Positions 36,705-46,035 of a stretch of 64,000 nt of DNA are shown in pieces (the stretch's first letter is position 1; every line of letters begins with the position of its first letter). The notes below the pieces were generated by a model. The model did no database searches and was not told where the DNA came from. It saw only the letters and a list, made by a program, of their open reading frames with translations. A program made the position numbers and the translations under genes. The DNA is from Bacteroidales bacterium UBA1754 (GTDB lineage Bacteria > Bacteroidota > Bacteroidia > Bacteroidales > Paludibacteraceae): assembly GCA_002315615.1 (NCBI GenBank), contig DCHK01000008.1, positions 7,824 to 71,823 of the forward strand. The letters run 5' to 3'.

Positions 36705-37379
36705 ATGACGAAGCAATTTTTTTTCAATCCACAAATAGAAGAACAAATAAAAAACATACGTCGCGACCTACATTTGAATATGAATGGAAAAGTGTCGGAA
36801 AGTATGGAAAATTCTGGATTGAAGTACAAACTGATTTATGGCACACAAATTCCTGAACTTAGAAAAATTGCAAAAAACTACACACCAAATGTGCAGTTGG
36901 CAGAATGTTTGTGGAAAATGAACATTCGCGAGACGATGATTCTTGCTACGATGCTTTTTCCACTTGAAGATTTTGGCGAAACAATGGCAGAAAATTGGGT
37001 TAATGACCTCGCTACCAATGAAATGGCTGAATTTCTTTCGATGAACATTCTTTCGAAAAAGCCATTTGCCATAAAGAAAGTGAACACTTGGCTCGATGCT
37101 GACAACAAAATTCTGCAATACTTGGCGTGCAATTTAATGTTGCACATTGCCGACCAAACCGCTGAAGATGAGAAATTTGCAGTTGTCAAAAAAATGATTT
37201 GTAAATTGGTGTCGAACCAAAACAAAGAATTGAATCATCAGTTTTTACACGCAATAAACACATTGGGAATGTGCAGTTTACCTTTTGCACAAAGAGTTCA
37301 AACTGAAATGAAAAATGCCAAAGTGGCTGACGAAATTTTGCGAGATTTTGGAAATATGATGAATTTTTATTACGAATGA
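36705..37379 (+). CDS. DNA alkylation repair protein, AlkD-like HEAT repeat
   Basis: A protein of about 224 residues built of helical HEAT-like repeats: YGTQIPELRKIAKNY, AECLWKMNIRETMILATMLF and NWVNDLATNEMAEFLSMNIL. This resembles AlkD-type alkylated-base glycosylases. The TRP/Asp active-site residues of AlkD were not confirmed, so activity is uncertain. The ATG at 36705 (MTKQFFF) is preferred to an earlier one overlapping yicC by 11 nt. It sits between yicC and a Fur-family regulator with its own promoter. Confidence 0.7.
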   Translation: MTKQFFFNPQIEEQIKNIRRDLHLNMNGKVSESMENSGLKYKLIYGTQIPELRKIAKNYTPNVQLAECLWKMNIRETMILATMLFPLEDFGETMAENWVNDLATNEMAEFLSMNILSKKPFAIKKVNTWLDADNKILQYLACNLMLHIADQTAEDEKFAVVKKMICKLVSNQNKELNHQFLHAINTLGMCSLPFAQRVQTEMKNAKVADEILRDFGNMMNFYYE

Positions 37380-37392
37380 TGTAATAATTTGT

Positions 37393-37408
37393 TACATTTG
37401 TAAGTTGT
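37393..37408 (+). promoter_or_regulatory. Promoter -7 box for the Fur-family gene and purA
   Basis: TACATTTG (37393-37400) matches TAnnTTTG and is embedded in the small palindrome TTACATTTGTAA. The palindrome could be a site for autoregulation, which is a guess. Confidence 0.55.
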
Positions 37409-37427
37409 AGTAAAAGGTGACATTTTG

Positions 37428-37898
37428 ATGAAATCGAACGAATTTAGCGCAGCAAAAATCAAATTAGAACAATACATTGCCGAAAGAGGAATGCGCTCTA
37501 TTCCGAAACGCCTTGTTATTCTCGAAGAAATTTGTGCATACGAAGGGCATTTCACGGTAGATTCGTTTTATACCTTTTTGAAAAACAAAGGCATAAAAGT
37601 AAGTCGTGCCACCATTTACAACACTGTAAATTTGTTTTGGCAAATTGGTTTGGTGATGCAACATCAAATTGTTGACGGACGCACGTTGTACGAGTCGGCA
37701 GGAAAGAAAAAACACAGCCACTATGTGTGTACAGAATGTGGGAAAATAAAGGAATTTACAGATGATGTATTGAAAACAGCCATACAGACAAAGCGTTTGA
37801 CGAAATTCAAACAGACAAATTTTTCGCTTTGCATATATGGTGTATGTTCGGAATGTCAGAAAAAAGAAAAAACAAACATAAATAAAATTGACAAATAA
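37428..37898 (+). CDS. Fur family transcriptional regulator
   Basis: A 156-residue metal- or peroxide-sensing regulator. The winged-helix DNA-binding domain has RLVILEEICAYEGHFTVDSFY and VSRATIYNTVNLFWQIGLV, typical recognition-helix wording. The metal-site histidine cluster is KKKHSHYVCTECG, and a second cysteine pair is in GVCSECQKK, giving the structural zinc site. Whether it senses iron, zinc or peroxide (Fur, Zur or PerR) cannot be decided. The ATG at 37428 is preferred to a TTG just before it. It overlaps purA by one base. Confidence 0.88.
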   Translation: MKSNEFSAAKIKLEQYIAERGMRSIPKRLVILEEICAYEGHFTVDSFYTFLKNKGIKVSRATIYNTVNLFWQIGLVMQHQIVDGRTLYESAGKKKHSHYVCTECGKIKEFTDDVLKTAIQTKRLTKFKQTNFSLCIYGVCSECQKKEKTNINKIDK

Positions 37899-39157
37899 TG
37901 AAAGTTGATGTTTTACTTGGCCTACAATGGGGCGACGAAGGAAAAGGAAAAGTAGTAGATGTACTTACACCAAGCTATGATGTTGTAACACGTTTTCAAG
38001 GCGGTCCGAATGCAGGACATACGCTCGAATTCAACGGTGAAAAATATGTGTTGCGCTCAATTCCTTCGGGAATTTTTCAAGGCGATAAAATAAATGTAAT
38101 TGGTAACGGAGTGGTGCTTGACCCTGCATTGTTCAAAGCAGAAGCAGAGTCGTTGGCTGCATCTGGTCACGATATAGTTTCAAGACTTTACATTTCGAAA
38201 AAAGCACACCTTATACTTCCTACACATCGTTTGCTCGATGCTGCATACGAAGCAGCAAAAGGCGACTCGAAAGTAGGTACGACGGGTAAAGGAATCGGTC
38301 CTACATATACCGACAAAATTAGTCGTAATGGTGTGCGCGTAGGTGATATTCTTGATAATTTTGAAGCAAAATACAAAGCGGCAATCGCACGTCACGAACA
38401 AATTTTGAAAAGTTTGAATTTTCAATACGATTTGAAATCAATGGAAAAAGATTGGTTTGAAGGAATTGAATACTTAAAAAAGTTCAAATTTGTTGATAGC
38501 GAACACTTTGTAAACAACGAACTGAAAGCGGGAAAATCTATTTTGGCAGAAGGTGCACAAGGTACAATGCTTGATATTGATTTTGGTTCGTATCCGTTTG
38601 TTACATCATCAAACACAATTTGTGCAGGTGCTTGTACAGGTTTGGGCATTGCTCCAAATAAGATTGGTGATGTTTACGGAATTTTCAAAGCATATTGCAC
38701 GCGTGTAGGTGGCGGACCGTTCCCTACAGAATTGTTTGACGAAACAGGCGAAAAAATTTGCAAAATCGGTCACGAATTTGGTGCTGTAACTGGTCGTAAA
38801 CGTCGTTGTGGTTGGATTGACCTTGTAGCATTAAAATATGCTATTATGATAAATGGCGTTACCAAGTTGATAATGATGAAAAGCGATGTGCTTGACGATT
38901 TTGAGACTATAAAAGCGTGCGTGGCGTACAAAATGGATGGCGAGCAAATTGACTATTTTCCATTCGATATTACTAAAGAAGTTGAACCAGTTTATGTAGA
39001 AATGCCAGGTTGGAAAACTACAATGACAAACGTGAAGAGCGAAAAAGACTTCCCGAAAGCATTTGAAGACTACATTGCATTTTTGGAAAAAGAATTGGAA
39101 GTGCCAATTAAAATTGTTTCTGTCGGTCCAGACCGTAACCAAACGATTGTACGATAG
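37898..39157 (+). CDS. purA: Adenylosuccinate synthase
   Basis: It makes adenylosuccinate from IMP and aspartate with GTP, the first step to AMP. 419 residues, near the family norm. LQWGDEGKGKVVD at about 9-21 gives the GTP-binding loop and catalytic aspartate, with GPNAGHTL (His about 40) close by. TGKGIGPTYTDK and VGGGPFPTEL are also conserved. Overlap with the Fur-family gene by TAATG suggests co-translation, an arrangement known from other Bacteroidota. Confidence 0.97.
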   Translation: MKVDVLLGLQWGDEGKGKVVDVLTPSYDVVTRFQGGPNAGHTLEFNGEKYVLRSIPSGIFQGDKINVIGNGVVLDPALFKAEAESLAASGHDIVSRLYISKKAHLILPTHRLLDAAYEAAKGDSKVGTTGKGIGPTYTDKISRNGVRVGDILDNFEAKYKAAIARHEQILKSLNFQYDLKSMEKDWFEGIEYLKKFKFVDSEHFVNNELKAGKSILAEGAQGTMLDIDFGSYPFVTSSNTICAGACTGLGIAPNKIGDVYGIFKAYCTRVGGGPFPTELFDETGEKICKIGHEFGAVTGRKRRCGWIDLVALKYAIMINGVTKLIMMKSDVLDDFETIKACVAYKMDGEQIDYFPFDITKEVEPVYVEMPGWKTTMTNVKSEKDFPKAFEDYIAFLEKELEVPIKIVSVGPDRNQTIVR

Positions 39158-39227
39158 ACACGAGACACAAGACTTTAAACAAATCACCAAATTAACAATT
39201 AAACATTAAACATTAAACAACATCAAA

Positions 39228-39902
39228 ATGTATTGGATATTATTTATAGGAATAGCAATATTGAGTTGGATTGTACAAAAAAGTTTACAATCGAAATTCG
39301 ACAAATACTCTAAAATTCGCCTTTCCAATGGAATGACGGGTAGAGAAGTGGCAGAAAAAATGTTGCGCGACAACGGAATAACAGATGTTAGAGTGCAATC
39401 TGTTCGTGGTCAACTTACCGACCATTACAACCCTACCGACAAGACTTTGAACCTAAGCGAGCCTGTATATGGAACTTGTAGTGTTGCGGCAGCAGCAGTA
39501 GCGGCACACGAGTGTGGACACGCAGTTCAGCACGCACAAGCGTATTCTTTTTTGACATTGCGCTCAAAAATGGTGCCTGCGGTATCTTTTGCCTCAAAAT
39601 GGATGACTTGGGTGCTTTTGGCGGGTATTGTTTTAGTTGAAAGCATTCCACAAATTTTGTTAGGTGGCATTATTTTGTTTGCAGTAACGACTTTGTTTAG
39701 TTTTGTTACCTTGCCTGTGGAAATCAATGCAAGTTCGAGAGCGTTGGCGTGGTTGAGAAATTCAGGAATGGTAGATTATGTAGGACACGACCAAGCAAAA
39801 GACGCACTGAAAGCAGCTGCTTATACCTACGTCGTAGCAGCGTTGAGTTCTCTTGCGACTTTGTGTTACTATATTTTGATATTCTTGGGAAGAAGAGATT
39901 AA
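39228..39902 (+). CDS. Membrane zinc metallopeptidase (PF04298-type)
   Basis: A 224-residue inner-membrane protein. The zinc motif HECGH is at 94-98, preceded by the family pattern DHYNPTDKTLNLSEPVYG. Hydrophobic segments lie at about 1-16, 115-135, 138-160 and 200-220, and a RSKMVPAVSFASKW loop follows the zinc site. The family is common in Bacteroidota and Firmicutes with unknown substrate, possibly membrane protein quality control. It has an A/T-rich spacer on each side with heptamer ATTAAAC repeats upstream. Confidence 0.85.
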   Translation: MYWILFIGIAILSWIVQKSLQSKFDKYSKIRLSNGMTGREVAEKMLRDNGITDVRVQSVRGQLTDHYNPTDKTLNLSEPVYGTCSVAAAAVAAHECGHAVQHAQAYSFLTLRSKMVPAVSFASKWMTWVLLAGIVLVESIPQILLGGIILFAVTTLFSFVTLPVEINASSRALAWLRNSGMVDYVGHDQAKDALKAAAYTYVVAALSSLATLCYYILIFLGRRD

Positions 39903-39920
39903 CCATTAATTAGCAATAAA

Positions 39921-39958
39921 CAATTAACAATGAATAATAATTATTGTTAATTGTTTTT
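39921..39958 (+). terminator. Possible terminator after the metallopeptidase
   Basis: CAATTAACAAT (39921-39931) pairs with ATTGTTAATTG (39943-39953), followed by five T. The stem is A/T-rich, so strength is uncertain. Confidence 0.5.
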
Positions 39959-39984
39959 AAGAATAAGCAATTCGTATAGCAAAA

Positions 39985-41916
39985 TTGAAAAGAGTCCTTT
40001 GTTTGGTATGTTTGGTATTTTTTACGTTCACGATTTCTGCACAACTGAATACCAATAAAATAATGGCCAACGGAAAAGTTGCGCTTTATTACAAAGACTA
40101 TTTTCTTGCTATTCAATACTTTAATCAAGTAATAAAGGTAAAGCCGTATTTGGCAGAACCATATATGTTCCGCGCTTTCGCAAAACTCTATTTGGAGGAA
40201 TTTGTGGGTGCGGAATTTGATTGTACAAAATCAATAGAACTCAATCCTTTTGTGGCAGATGCATATTCTTGTCGCGGTTATGCACGCCTGAACGAAGGAA
40301 AACTTGACGAGGCAATAGTAGATTTTGACAAAGCACTCGAACTATCGCCAGAAGACCGTTCTTCGATGACGGCAAAAGCGTATGCAAAGGTAGAACTCAA
40401 AGAATTTCAATCGGCGCTTGAAGATTACGATAAAATCGTAAAAAAATTCCCCAAAGATAAAATCTCTCTTTACGAAAGAGGTTGTCTGCATCTGCAAATG
40501 CAAGACACAATATCGGCAATGAATGATTTTTGTGGTGTAATAAAATTAGACCCATTCACATCGTTAGGCTGGTCGGCTCGTGGAAGGGTATATTTAGAAC
40601 AAGGCGAATACGAAAAATCTGTTGCCGATTTAAACGAAGCCATTTCGTTGGAAAACAGACCTTTAGATTATATTAACCGTGCGCTTGTCCGCCACAAATT
40701 AAACGATTACAAAGGTGCAATGGCAGACTTCGACAAGGCGTTGGAACTGAATGCTAACGAATATGTTGCCTATTTCAATCGTGGAATTTTGCGTGCAGAA
40801 GTTGGTGATAACAATCGTGCGATAGAAGATTTTGAAATGGTGCTGAAATTCAACGAAAATGAATATGCTGCCATATACAATTTGGCAATGCTGAAAGCAG
40901 AAGTAGGCGATTACAATGCTTCTATTAAACTGTATTCCAAAATAATAGAGCGTTATCCTTGGTTCATTCTTGCCTATTATGCTCGTGCCGAAGCAAAGCG
41001 AAAAATCGGTCAAAAACAGTCGGCAGAAAAAGACGAAATGACCGCTTGGCATATAGACAAACACCGAGATGAATATTTGAAAGACACTGCAAGAGTAGAG
41101 GAAAACGTAGATTTCAAAAAAGTGGTGGTAGTAGATGCCGAAAAAGAACAACATAAAGTACAATACAAAGACAATACACTACGAGGTGCCATTCAAAATC
41201 AAAATGTTGACATTGAATTGGCCGAAAATTTTGTACTGTCGTTTTATGCTTCGGAAAAATCAAACTACTATTCGCAAGAATTGGTTGACTACAACAAACG
41301 CATCAAAATAGACAATCCGTTGAAACTATCGAACAAAGATATGCAACTATCGAACGAACTGATAGTGATGCATTTAAGTTTTATTAATGAACTGTCGAAA
41401 TTGATTGAAGAAGAGCCTAATAATGCCGATGCATATTTTTTGCGTGCTATAAATTATAGTTTGATTCAAGATTTTGAAAATGCCATAATTGACTATAATA
41501 AAGCAATTTATTATAGACCAAACTTTATGTTGGCATATTTTGGAAGAGCAAACATTCGCAGTAGAATGTTAAATTTTATTAACAATGAAGAAAGCGAAAA
41601 TGCGTCTGATTCACAAAATAAACTTACTTCAGAATTTATCGTTAGAGATTACGACCAAGCAATAAAAATTTCGCCAAATTTTGCGTATTCATATGTAAAT
41701 AGGGCTAATTTTTTAGTTGGAAGCAACAATTTGAAAGAAGCCATTGCAGACTATTCTAAAGCCATAGAAATAGAACCAGAACTGGCTGAAGCATATTATA
41801 ACAGAGGATTGGTTTACATTCTTTCGGGCGAAAAAGAAAAAGGTTTGAAAGATTTGGGTAAAGCGGGAGAATTGGGCATTTATACCGCTTACAATATCAT
41901 AAAAAGATATTTTTGA
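39985..41916 (+). CDS. Large tetratricopeptide-repeat protein, secreted
   Basis: A 643-residue protein with a signal peptide (MKRVLCLVCLVFFTFTISAQ) starting from a TTG codon. The remainder carries about ten or more TPR units with the typical 34-residue spacing, for example ADAYSCRGYARLNEGKLDEA, LDYINRALVRHKLNDYKGAM, AYFNRGILRAEVGDNNRAIE and AEAYYNRGLVYILSGEKEKG. It probably acts as a periplasmic or membrane scaffold for protein complexes. The target is not known. Its stop overlaps the mfd start (TGATG). Confidence 0.83.
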   Translation: MKRVLCLVCLVFFTFTISAQLNTNKIMANGKVALYYKDYFLAIQYFNQVIKVKPYLAEPYMFRAFAKLYLEEFVGAEFDCTKSIELNPFVADAYSCRGYARLNEGKLDEAIVDFDKALELSPEDRSSMTAKAYAKVELKEFQSALEDYDKIVKKFPKDKISLYERGCLHLQMQDTISAMNDFCGVIKLDPFTSLGWSARGRVYLEQGEYEKSVADLNEAISLENRPLDYINRALVRHKLNDYKGAMADFDKALELNANEYVAYFNRGILRAEVGDNNRAIEDFEMVLKFNENEYAAIYNLAMLKAEVGDYNASIKLYSKIIERYPWFILAYYARAEAKRKIGQKQSAEKDEMTAWHIDKHRDEYLKDTARVEENVDFKKVVVVDAEKEQHKVQYKDNTLRGAIQNQNVDIELAENFVLSFYASEKSNYYSQELVDYNKRIKIDNPLKLSNKDMQLSNELIVMHLSFINELSKLIEEEPNNADAYFLRAINYSLIQDFENAIIDYNKAIYYRPNFMLAYFGRANIRSRMLNFINNEESENASDSQNKLTSEFIVRDYDQAIKISPNFAYSYVNRANFLVGSNNLKEAIADYSKAIEIEPELAEAYYNRGLVYILSGEKEKGLKDLGKAGELGIYTAYNIIKRYF

Positions 41917-44900
41917 TGGAATTATCGGAATTGACATCGTTATACGCAAAATCGCCATTGCAAAATCAATTTCTTGATTTTTGCAGTTCCAATGCGCAAC
42001 ATTTGCATTTGAAAGGACTGCAAGGTTCGTCGGCTGCGTTGTTTGTAGCATCCGTTTTCAAGCAAAAAACGGGAAACTTTTTGTTTTTGCTTGATGATGA
42101 AGAATCGGCAGGGTATTTCTACAACGATTTAACGCAAATTTTAGGAAACAATATTGTTTATTTCTTTCCGTCGTCGTACAAACATTCAATTAAATACAAC
42201 AAGCAAGACGTGTCGAACGGCATTTTGCGAACCGAAGCACTAAATGCTTTACTAACCGATGAGTTTCATATTATAGTAACTTGCGCTGATGCCATAGCCG
42301 AAAAAATAGTTTCAAAACAGCAACTGCAAGACAAAACTTTGGTGCTAAAAGAAAACGAAACTGTTGAAATTCAAAAGTTAGTAGAAGATCTTTTGAAATA
42401 TAATTTTTCACGCGTAGATTTTGTTTACGAACCTGGTCAGTTTTCGGTAAGAGGTGGCATTGTTGATGTATTCTCGTTTTCTTCGGAATATCCGTATCGA
42501 ATAGATTTTTTCGGAAACGAAATTGATACTATTCGCAGTTTTGATATTGAGACGCAATTATCGAAAGAACGGCAGTCGCAAATTGCCATTATACCTAACG
42601 TAAAAACAGAGAAACAAGACTTAATTTCGTTCTTCGATTTCTTGCCTAAAAATGTTTTTATTTTTGCCAAAGACTTTACCGAAGTGAAATCACAATTGGA
42701 AACAATTTTCGATGAACAACAACTGAAAGTGATTGACAAAGGCGAAGGCGACATTGAAAAAGTTTCGGAAAATTTGATTTCGGATAAAGATTTTGTTGCA
42801 CAAATTGAGAATTTTAGAACCATAGAATTTGGCACACATTCTTTCTTCAAAACTGAAGACTACATACTTTTCAGTACAGCACCGCAACCAGTTTTTATGA
42901 AGAATTTCAATTTGATTTCTGAAAACTTGTTGCAATACTTAGTGCAAGGCTACAAAGTGTATATTTTGAGCGATAGTAAAAAGCAAACAGACCGTATCTC
43001 AGCCATTTTTCAGGATAGAGGCGATAAAATTACTTTTCAACCTGTACTGAAAACACTGCACGAAGGATTTGTTGATAATGACTTGAAAGTATGTTGCTAC
43101 ACCGACCACCAAATTTTCGACCGTTTTCATAAATTCTCGCTTCGCACCGAAAGTGTGAGAATGGGAAAGGTTGTTTCTACTTTGAAAGAACTAAATCAAT
43201 TTCAACCAGGCGATTACGTTGTGCATATCGACCACGGTATAGGTCGATTTGGTGGACTGATAGAACAAGAGAAAAACGGAACGAAGCAAGAAGTTATAAA
43301 ACTTATTTACCAAGATGGCGACATTGTTTTGGTAAGCATTCACGCACTGCACCGAATATCAAAGTACAAAGGAAAAGATGGCGAACCGCCAAAGATTACA
43401 AAACTTGGCGGAAATGCTTGGCAAAACTTAAAAGAACGCACCAAGAAAAAAGTAAAAGATATTGCGCGAGACCTTATAGCACTTTATGCCAGAAGAATGA
43501 AAGAGAAAGGTTTTGCTTTTCCTCCAGACTCGTATTTGCAACAAGAATTGGAGGCCTCTTTCTTTTACGAAGATACTCCAGATCAAGAAAAAGCCACTGC
43601 CGCAGTGAAAAAAGATATGGAAAACACGCGACCAATGGACCGTTTGATTTGTGGCGATGTAGGTTTTGGAAAAACAGAAATTGCTGTACGTGCGGCATTC
43701 AAAGCGGCTACAGAAAGCAAACAAGTGGCAGTGCTTGTGCCTACTACGGTGCTCGCTTTGCAACATTACAAAACCTTTTCGGAACGACTGAAAGACTTCC
43801 CTTGCAGAGTAGAATACCTTTCGCGCTCAAAATCTGCTTCGCAACAAAAAGAAATTTTGAAGCAACTGAAAGAAGGTAAAATTGACATCATTATAGGCAC
43901 GCACCGTTTGGTTGGCAAAGACATTGCTTTTCACGATTTAGGTTTATTGATAATAGATGAGGAACAAAAATTTGGCGTTGCGATAAAGGAAAAGTTAAAA
44001 CAAGTTAAAATAAATGTCGATACACTTACGCTTACGGCAACTCCAATACCTCGTACATTGCAGTTCTCTTTGATGGGAGCAAGAGATTTGTCGGTTATGC
44101 GAACACCGCCACCAAATCGTTATCCTGTTCAAACCGAAGTGCTTGAGTTTAACGAAGACGTCATTAGAGAAGCAATTCGTGCCGAAATTAACCGAAACGG
44201 ACAAATTTTTCTTATAAATAATAGGATTGACAATATTGAACACATCGAGGCAATTGTCAATAAAATTGTGCCCGAAGCGCGTACTGTTGTTGCACACGGC
44301 AGAATGGAAAGCGAACGGCTTGAAAATATTATTGTCGATTTTGTCAATTACGAATACGATGTTTTGATAGCCACAAGCATTATAGAATCGGGTGTGGATA
44401 TTCCAAACGTGAATACAATAATAGTGAACAATGCACAAAATTTCGGATTGAGCGACTTGCACCAATTGCGTGGTCGTGTGGGACGAAGCAACCGTCGTGC
44501 TTATTGTTATTTGCTCACGCCATCGAAAAAATTGCTGACTTCTGACGCAAAAAAACGCTTGCAAGCCATTGAGAATTTTTCTGATTTAGGGAGTGGATTT
44601 AACCTTTCAATGCAAGATTTAGACATTCGTGGCGCAGGAAATATGCTTGGAGCAGAGCAGAGTGGATTTATTGTCGATTTGGGTTATGAAACCTATCAAA
44701 AAATATTGACAGAAGCCGTAGCAGAACTTAAAGAAGAAGAATTTGCGGACCTTTATGCCGAACAGGAAAATGCCGACGACCAAATGCAGTTTGTTACCGA
44801 TTGTGCCATCGAGTCTGATTTGGAATTGATGTTTCCGCACGATTATATAGAAAATGTATCGGAACGAATGAGTTTGTATCGCGAACTTGACAATATTGAA

Positions 44901-45248
44901 AATGAGCAGTTACTGCAAGAATACGAAAAACGGTTGATTGACCGATTTGGAGCATTACCACCACAAGCAAAAGACCTTATTTTGATGGTAAGAGCAAGAT
45001 TTTTAGCTATTTCGCTCGGATTTGAAAAATTGGTACTGAAAGACGGAATAATGATAGCGCACTTTGTTTCGAATGCAGATTCGCCATACTACAAGAGCGA
45101 GACCTTCGGTAAAGTTTTGCATTACATCCAATATTTCAGCAATGATTGCCAAATGAGACAACGACAAGGCAAATATTCGCTTTTAATAAATAATGTAACG
45201 TCTATTGAAACTGTCTATGACATTTTAAGTATGATGAAAGAAGGGTAA
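41916..45248 (+). CDS. mfd: Transcription-repair coupling factor
   Basis: A 1110-residue translocase that removes RNA polymerase stalled at DNA damage and recruits UvrA. The RNA polymerase interaction domain (PGDYVVHIDHGIGRFGGL, near 425-445), then the RecG-like helicase: Walker A CGDVGFGKTEIAVRA near 580, DEEQKFG near 680, TATPIPRTLQF, and SIIESGVDIPNVNTI near 820. The TRCF C-terminal domain follows (GAGNMLGAEQSGFIVDLGYE). The ATG at 41916 overlaps the upstream stop. The gene is complete and of usual size. Confidence 0.97.
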   Translation: MELSELTSLYAKSPLQNQFLDFCSSNAQHLHLKGLQGSSAALFVASVFKQKTGNFLFLLDDEESAGYFYNDLTQILGNNIVYFFPSSYKHSIKYNKQDVSNGILRTEALNALLTDEFHIIVTCADAIAEKIVSKQQLQDKTLVLKENETVEIQKLVEDLLKYNFSRVDFVYEPGQFSVRGGIVDVFSFSSEYPYRIDFFGNEIDTIRSFDIETQLSKERQSQIAIIPNVKTEKQDLISFFDFLPKNVFIFAKDFTEVKSQLETIFDEQQLKVIDKGEGDIEKVSENLISDKDFVAQIENFRTIEFGTHSFFKTEDYILFSTAPQPVFMKNFNLISENLLQYLVQGYKVYILSDSKKQTDRISAIFQDRGDKITFQPVLKTLHEGFVDNDLKVCCYTDHQIFDRFHKFSLRTESVRMGKVVSTLKELNQFQPGDYVVHIDHGIGRFGGLIEQEKNGTKQEVIKLIYQDGDIVLVSIHALHRISKYKGKDGEPPKITKLGGNAWQNLKERTKKKVKDIARDLIALYARRMKEKGFAFPPDSYLQQELEASFFYEDTPDQEKATAAVKKDMENTRPMDRLICGDVGFGKTEIAVRAAFKAATESKQVAVLVPTTVLALQHYKTFSERLKDFPCRVEYLSRSKSASQQKEILKQLKEGKIDIIIGTHRLVGKDIAFHDLGLLIIDEEQKFGVAIKEKLKQVKINVDTLTLTATPIPRTLQFSLMGARDLSVMRTPPPNRYPVQTEVLEFNEDVIREAIRAEINRNGQIFLINNRIDNIEHIEAIVNKIVPEARTVVAHGRMESERLENIIVDFVNYEYDVLIATSIIESGVDIPNVNTIIVNNAQNFGLSDLHQLRGRVGRSNRRAYCYLLTPSKKLLTSDAKKRLQAIENFSDLGSGFNLSMQDLDIRGAGNMLGAEQSGFIVDLGYETYQKILTEAVAELKEEEFADLYAEQENADDQMQFVTDCAIESDLELMFPHDYIENVSERMSLYRELDNIENEQLLQEYEKRLIDRFGALPPQAKDLILMVRARFLAISLGFEKLVLKDGIMIAHFVSNADSPYYKSETFGKVLHYIQYFSNDCQMRQRQGKYSLLINNVTSIETVYDILSMMKEG

Positions 45249-45278
45249 TGTAATGTTGCGATATAGAGAAAATATTTT

Positions 45279-45286
45279 TACATTTG
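45279..45286 (+). promoter_or_regulatory. Promoter -7 box for the PepSY-like gene
   Basis: TACATTTG matches TAnnTTTG, 18 nt before the ATG at 45305. It overlaps an earlier in-frame TTG and so decides the start. Confidence 0.6.
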
Positions 45287-45304
45287 AAAGTTGAATTTTG
45301 GAAT

Positions 45305-45733
45305 ATGAAAAAGACTTTTTTTATACTGCTTTTATGTTTTGCCTATAATGTGAATGCTCAGCAAACGATGTTGCCAGATGAGTTAAAATCTTTTGTGTTG
45401 GAGAATTTTGAAGGGCAGTCCATTCGACTGATTTCTCAGAGCGAAAAATATCCAAAATTAAAGCAAGTTACAATGGAAGACAATTCCATTTTTCTGTACA
45501 ATGCAAAGAAAATTGTGGTTGGAATTACTTTGAATAATGACGAAAAATCGCTCGAACAACAGTTTGCACAACCTGTAAAAGATTATTTGAGAGAAAATTA
45601 TAGCGAAAGCAGAGTAGTTTCTTGGTTTGCTGATAAGAAAAAAGAATATTTGGAATTGCACAACGGAACAAAACTTATTTTTTCGGTGAAAGACCATATT
45701 TTGCTTGGCAAAGAAAATGATGTTGAAAATTAA
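45305..45733 (+). CDS. Secreted PepSY-like (DUF2874-type) small protein
   Basis: A 142-residue protein with a signal peptide (MKKTFFILLLCFAYNVNAQ). The mature part has the beta-alpha-beta rhythm of PepSY-like periplasmic proteins, with LPDELKSFVLENFEGQSIRL and later KQVTMEDNSIFLYNAKKIVVG and DYLRENYSESRVVSWF. PepSY-like proteins of Bacteroidota are of unknown role and may modulate periplasmic enzymes. It is a single gene between mfd and the carB leader, with a probable own promoter. Confidence 0.7.
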   Translation: MKKTFFILLLCFAYNVNAQQTMLPDELKSFVLENFEGQSIRLISQSEKYPKLKQVTMEDNSIFLYNAKKIVVGITLNNDEKSLEQQFAQPVKDYLRENYSESRVVSWFADKKKEYLELHNGTKLIFSVKDHILLGKENDVEN

Positions 45734-45754
45734 GCAAAAAAACACATAAAAATA

Positions 45755-45787
45755 TTTGACAATATTTGCAGATTTGTATTACCTTTG
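45755..45787 (+). promoter_or_regulatory. Promoter of the structured RNA/carB leader
   Basis: TTTG at 45755-45758 and TACCTTTG at 45780-45787 give a Bacteroidota -33/-7 pair with a 21-nt spacer, the best-formed promoter in the window. Transcription would begin near 45793. Confidence 0.75.
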
Positions 45788-45792
45788 TACCT

Positions 45793-46002
45793 CGAACTGA
45801 AAGGTCAAGTTTTGGTTCAAAACAAACTGCAAAACATTTGATTTTACACTAATATATGTACAAAGAAAAACTTTGCTATATGGTTTGTGAACTCAAGGTC
45901 ACAACAGAAAAATCCAATCATACGATTTTTCAAAGTAAAGGTTTTTCTATTTTTAATCGGAAACAAATCAGTTGTTAAAATTGATTTTTTCCGTTTTTTT
46001 TT
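45793..46002 (+). ncRNA. Candidate structured RNA: free ncRNA or carB leader
   Basis: This fills most of the 302-nt gap between the PepSY-like gene and carB. It has a promoter at one end and a terminator at the other. Stems seen: GTTCA/AAA/CAAAC (45815-45827) with GTTTGTGAAC (45883-45892); inside it CAAAG-AAAAA-CTTTG (45861-45875); then GAAAAATC (45907-45914) with GATTTTTC (45924-45931). The strand AGAAAAATCC can instead pair with GGTTTTTCT (45940-45948), so two exclusive folds are possible. A near-direct repeat GAACT.A.AGGTCA occurs at 45794 and 45889. I do not recognise a known family. The size and setting could fit a 6S-type RNA or an attenuator. Confidence 0.55.
45958..46002 (+). terminator. 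Intrinsic terminator before carB
   Basis: CGGAAACAAATCA (45958-45970) pairs with TGATTTTTTCCG (45982-45993), with a one-base bulge, then nine T (45994-46002). It is 33 nt before the carB ATG and no promoter box lies between them. Confidence 0.85.
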
Positions 46003-46035
46003 GAGAAATAAATAATACTTATAATTATAAATAAA

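Noticed and set aside
43418..43879. Open frame of about 150 codons on the + strand inside mfd
   Set aside because: It overlaps the helicase domain of mfd in another frame, and its sequence (rich in R, C and F) has no family likeness.
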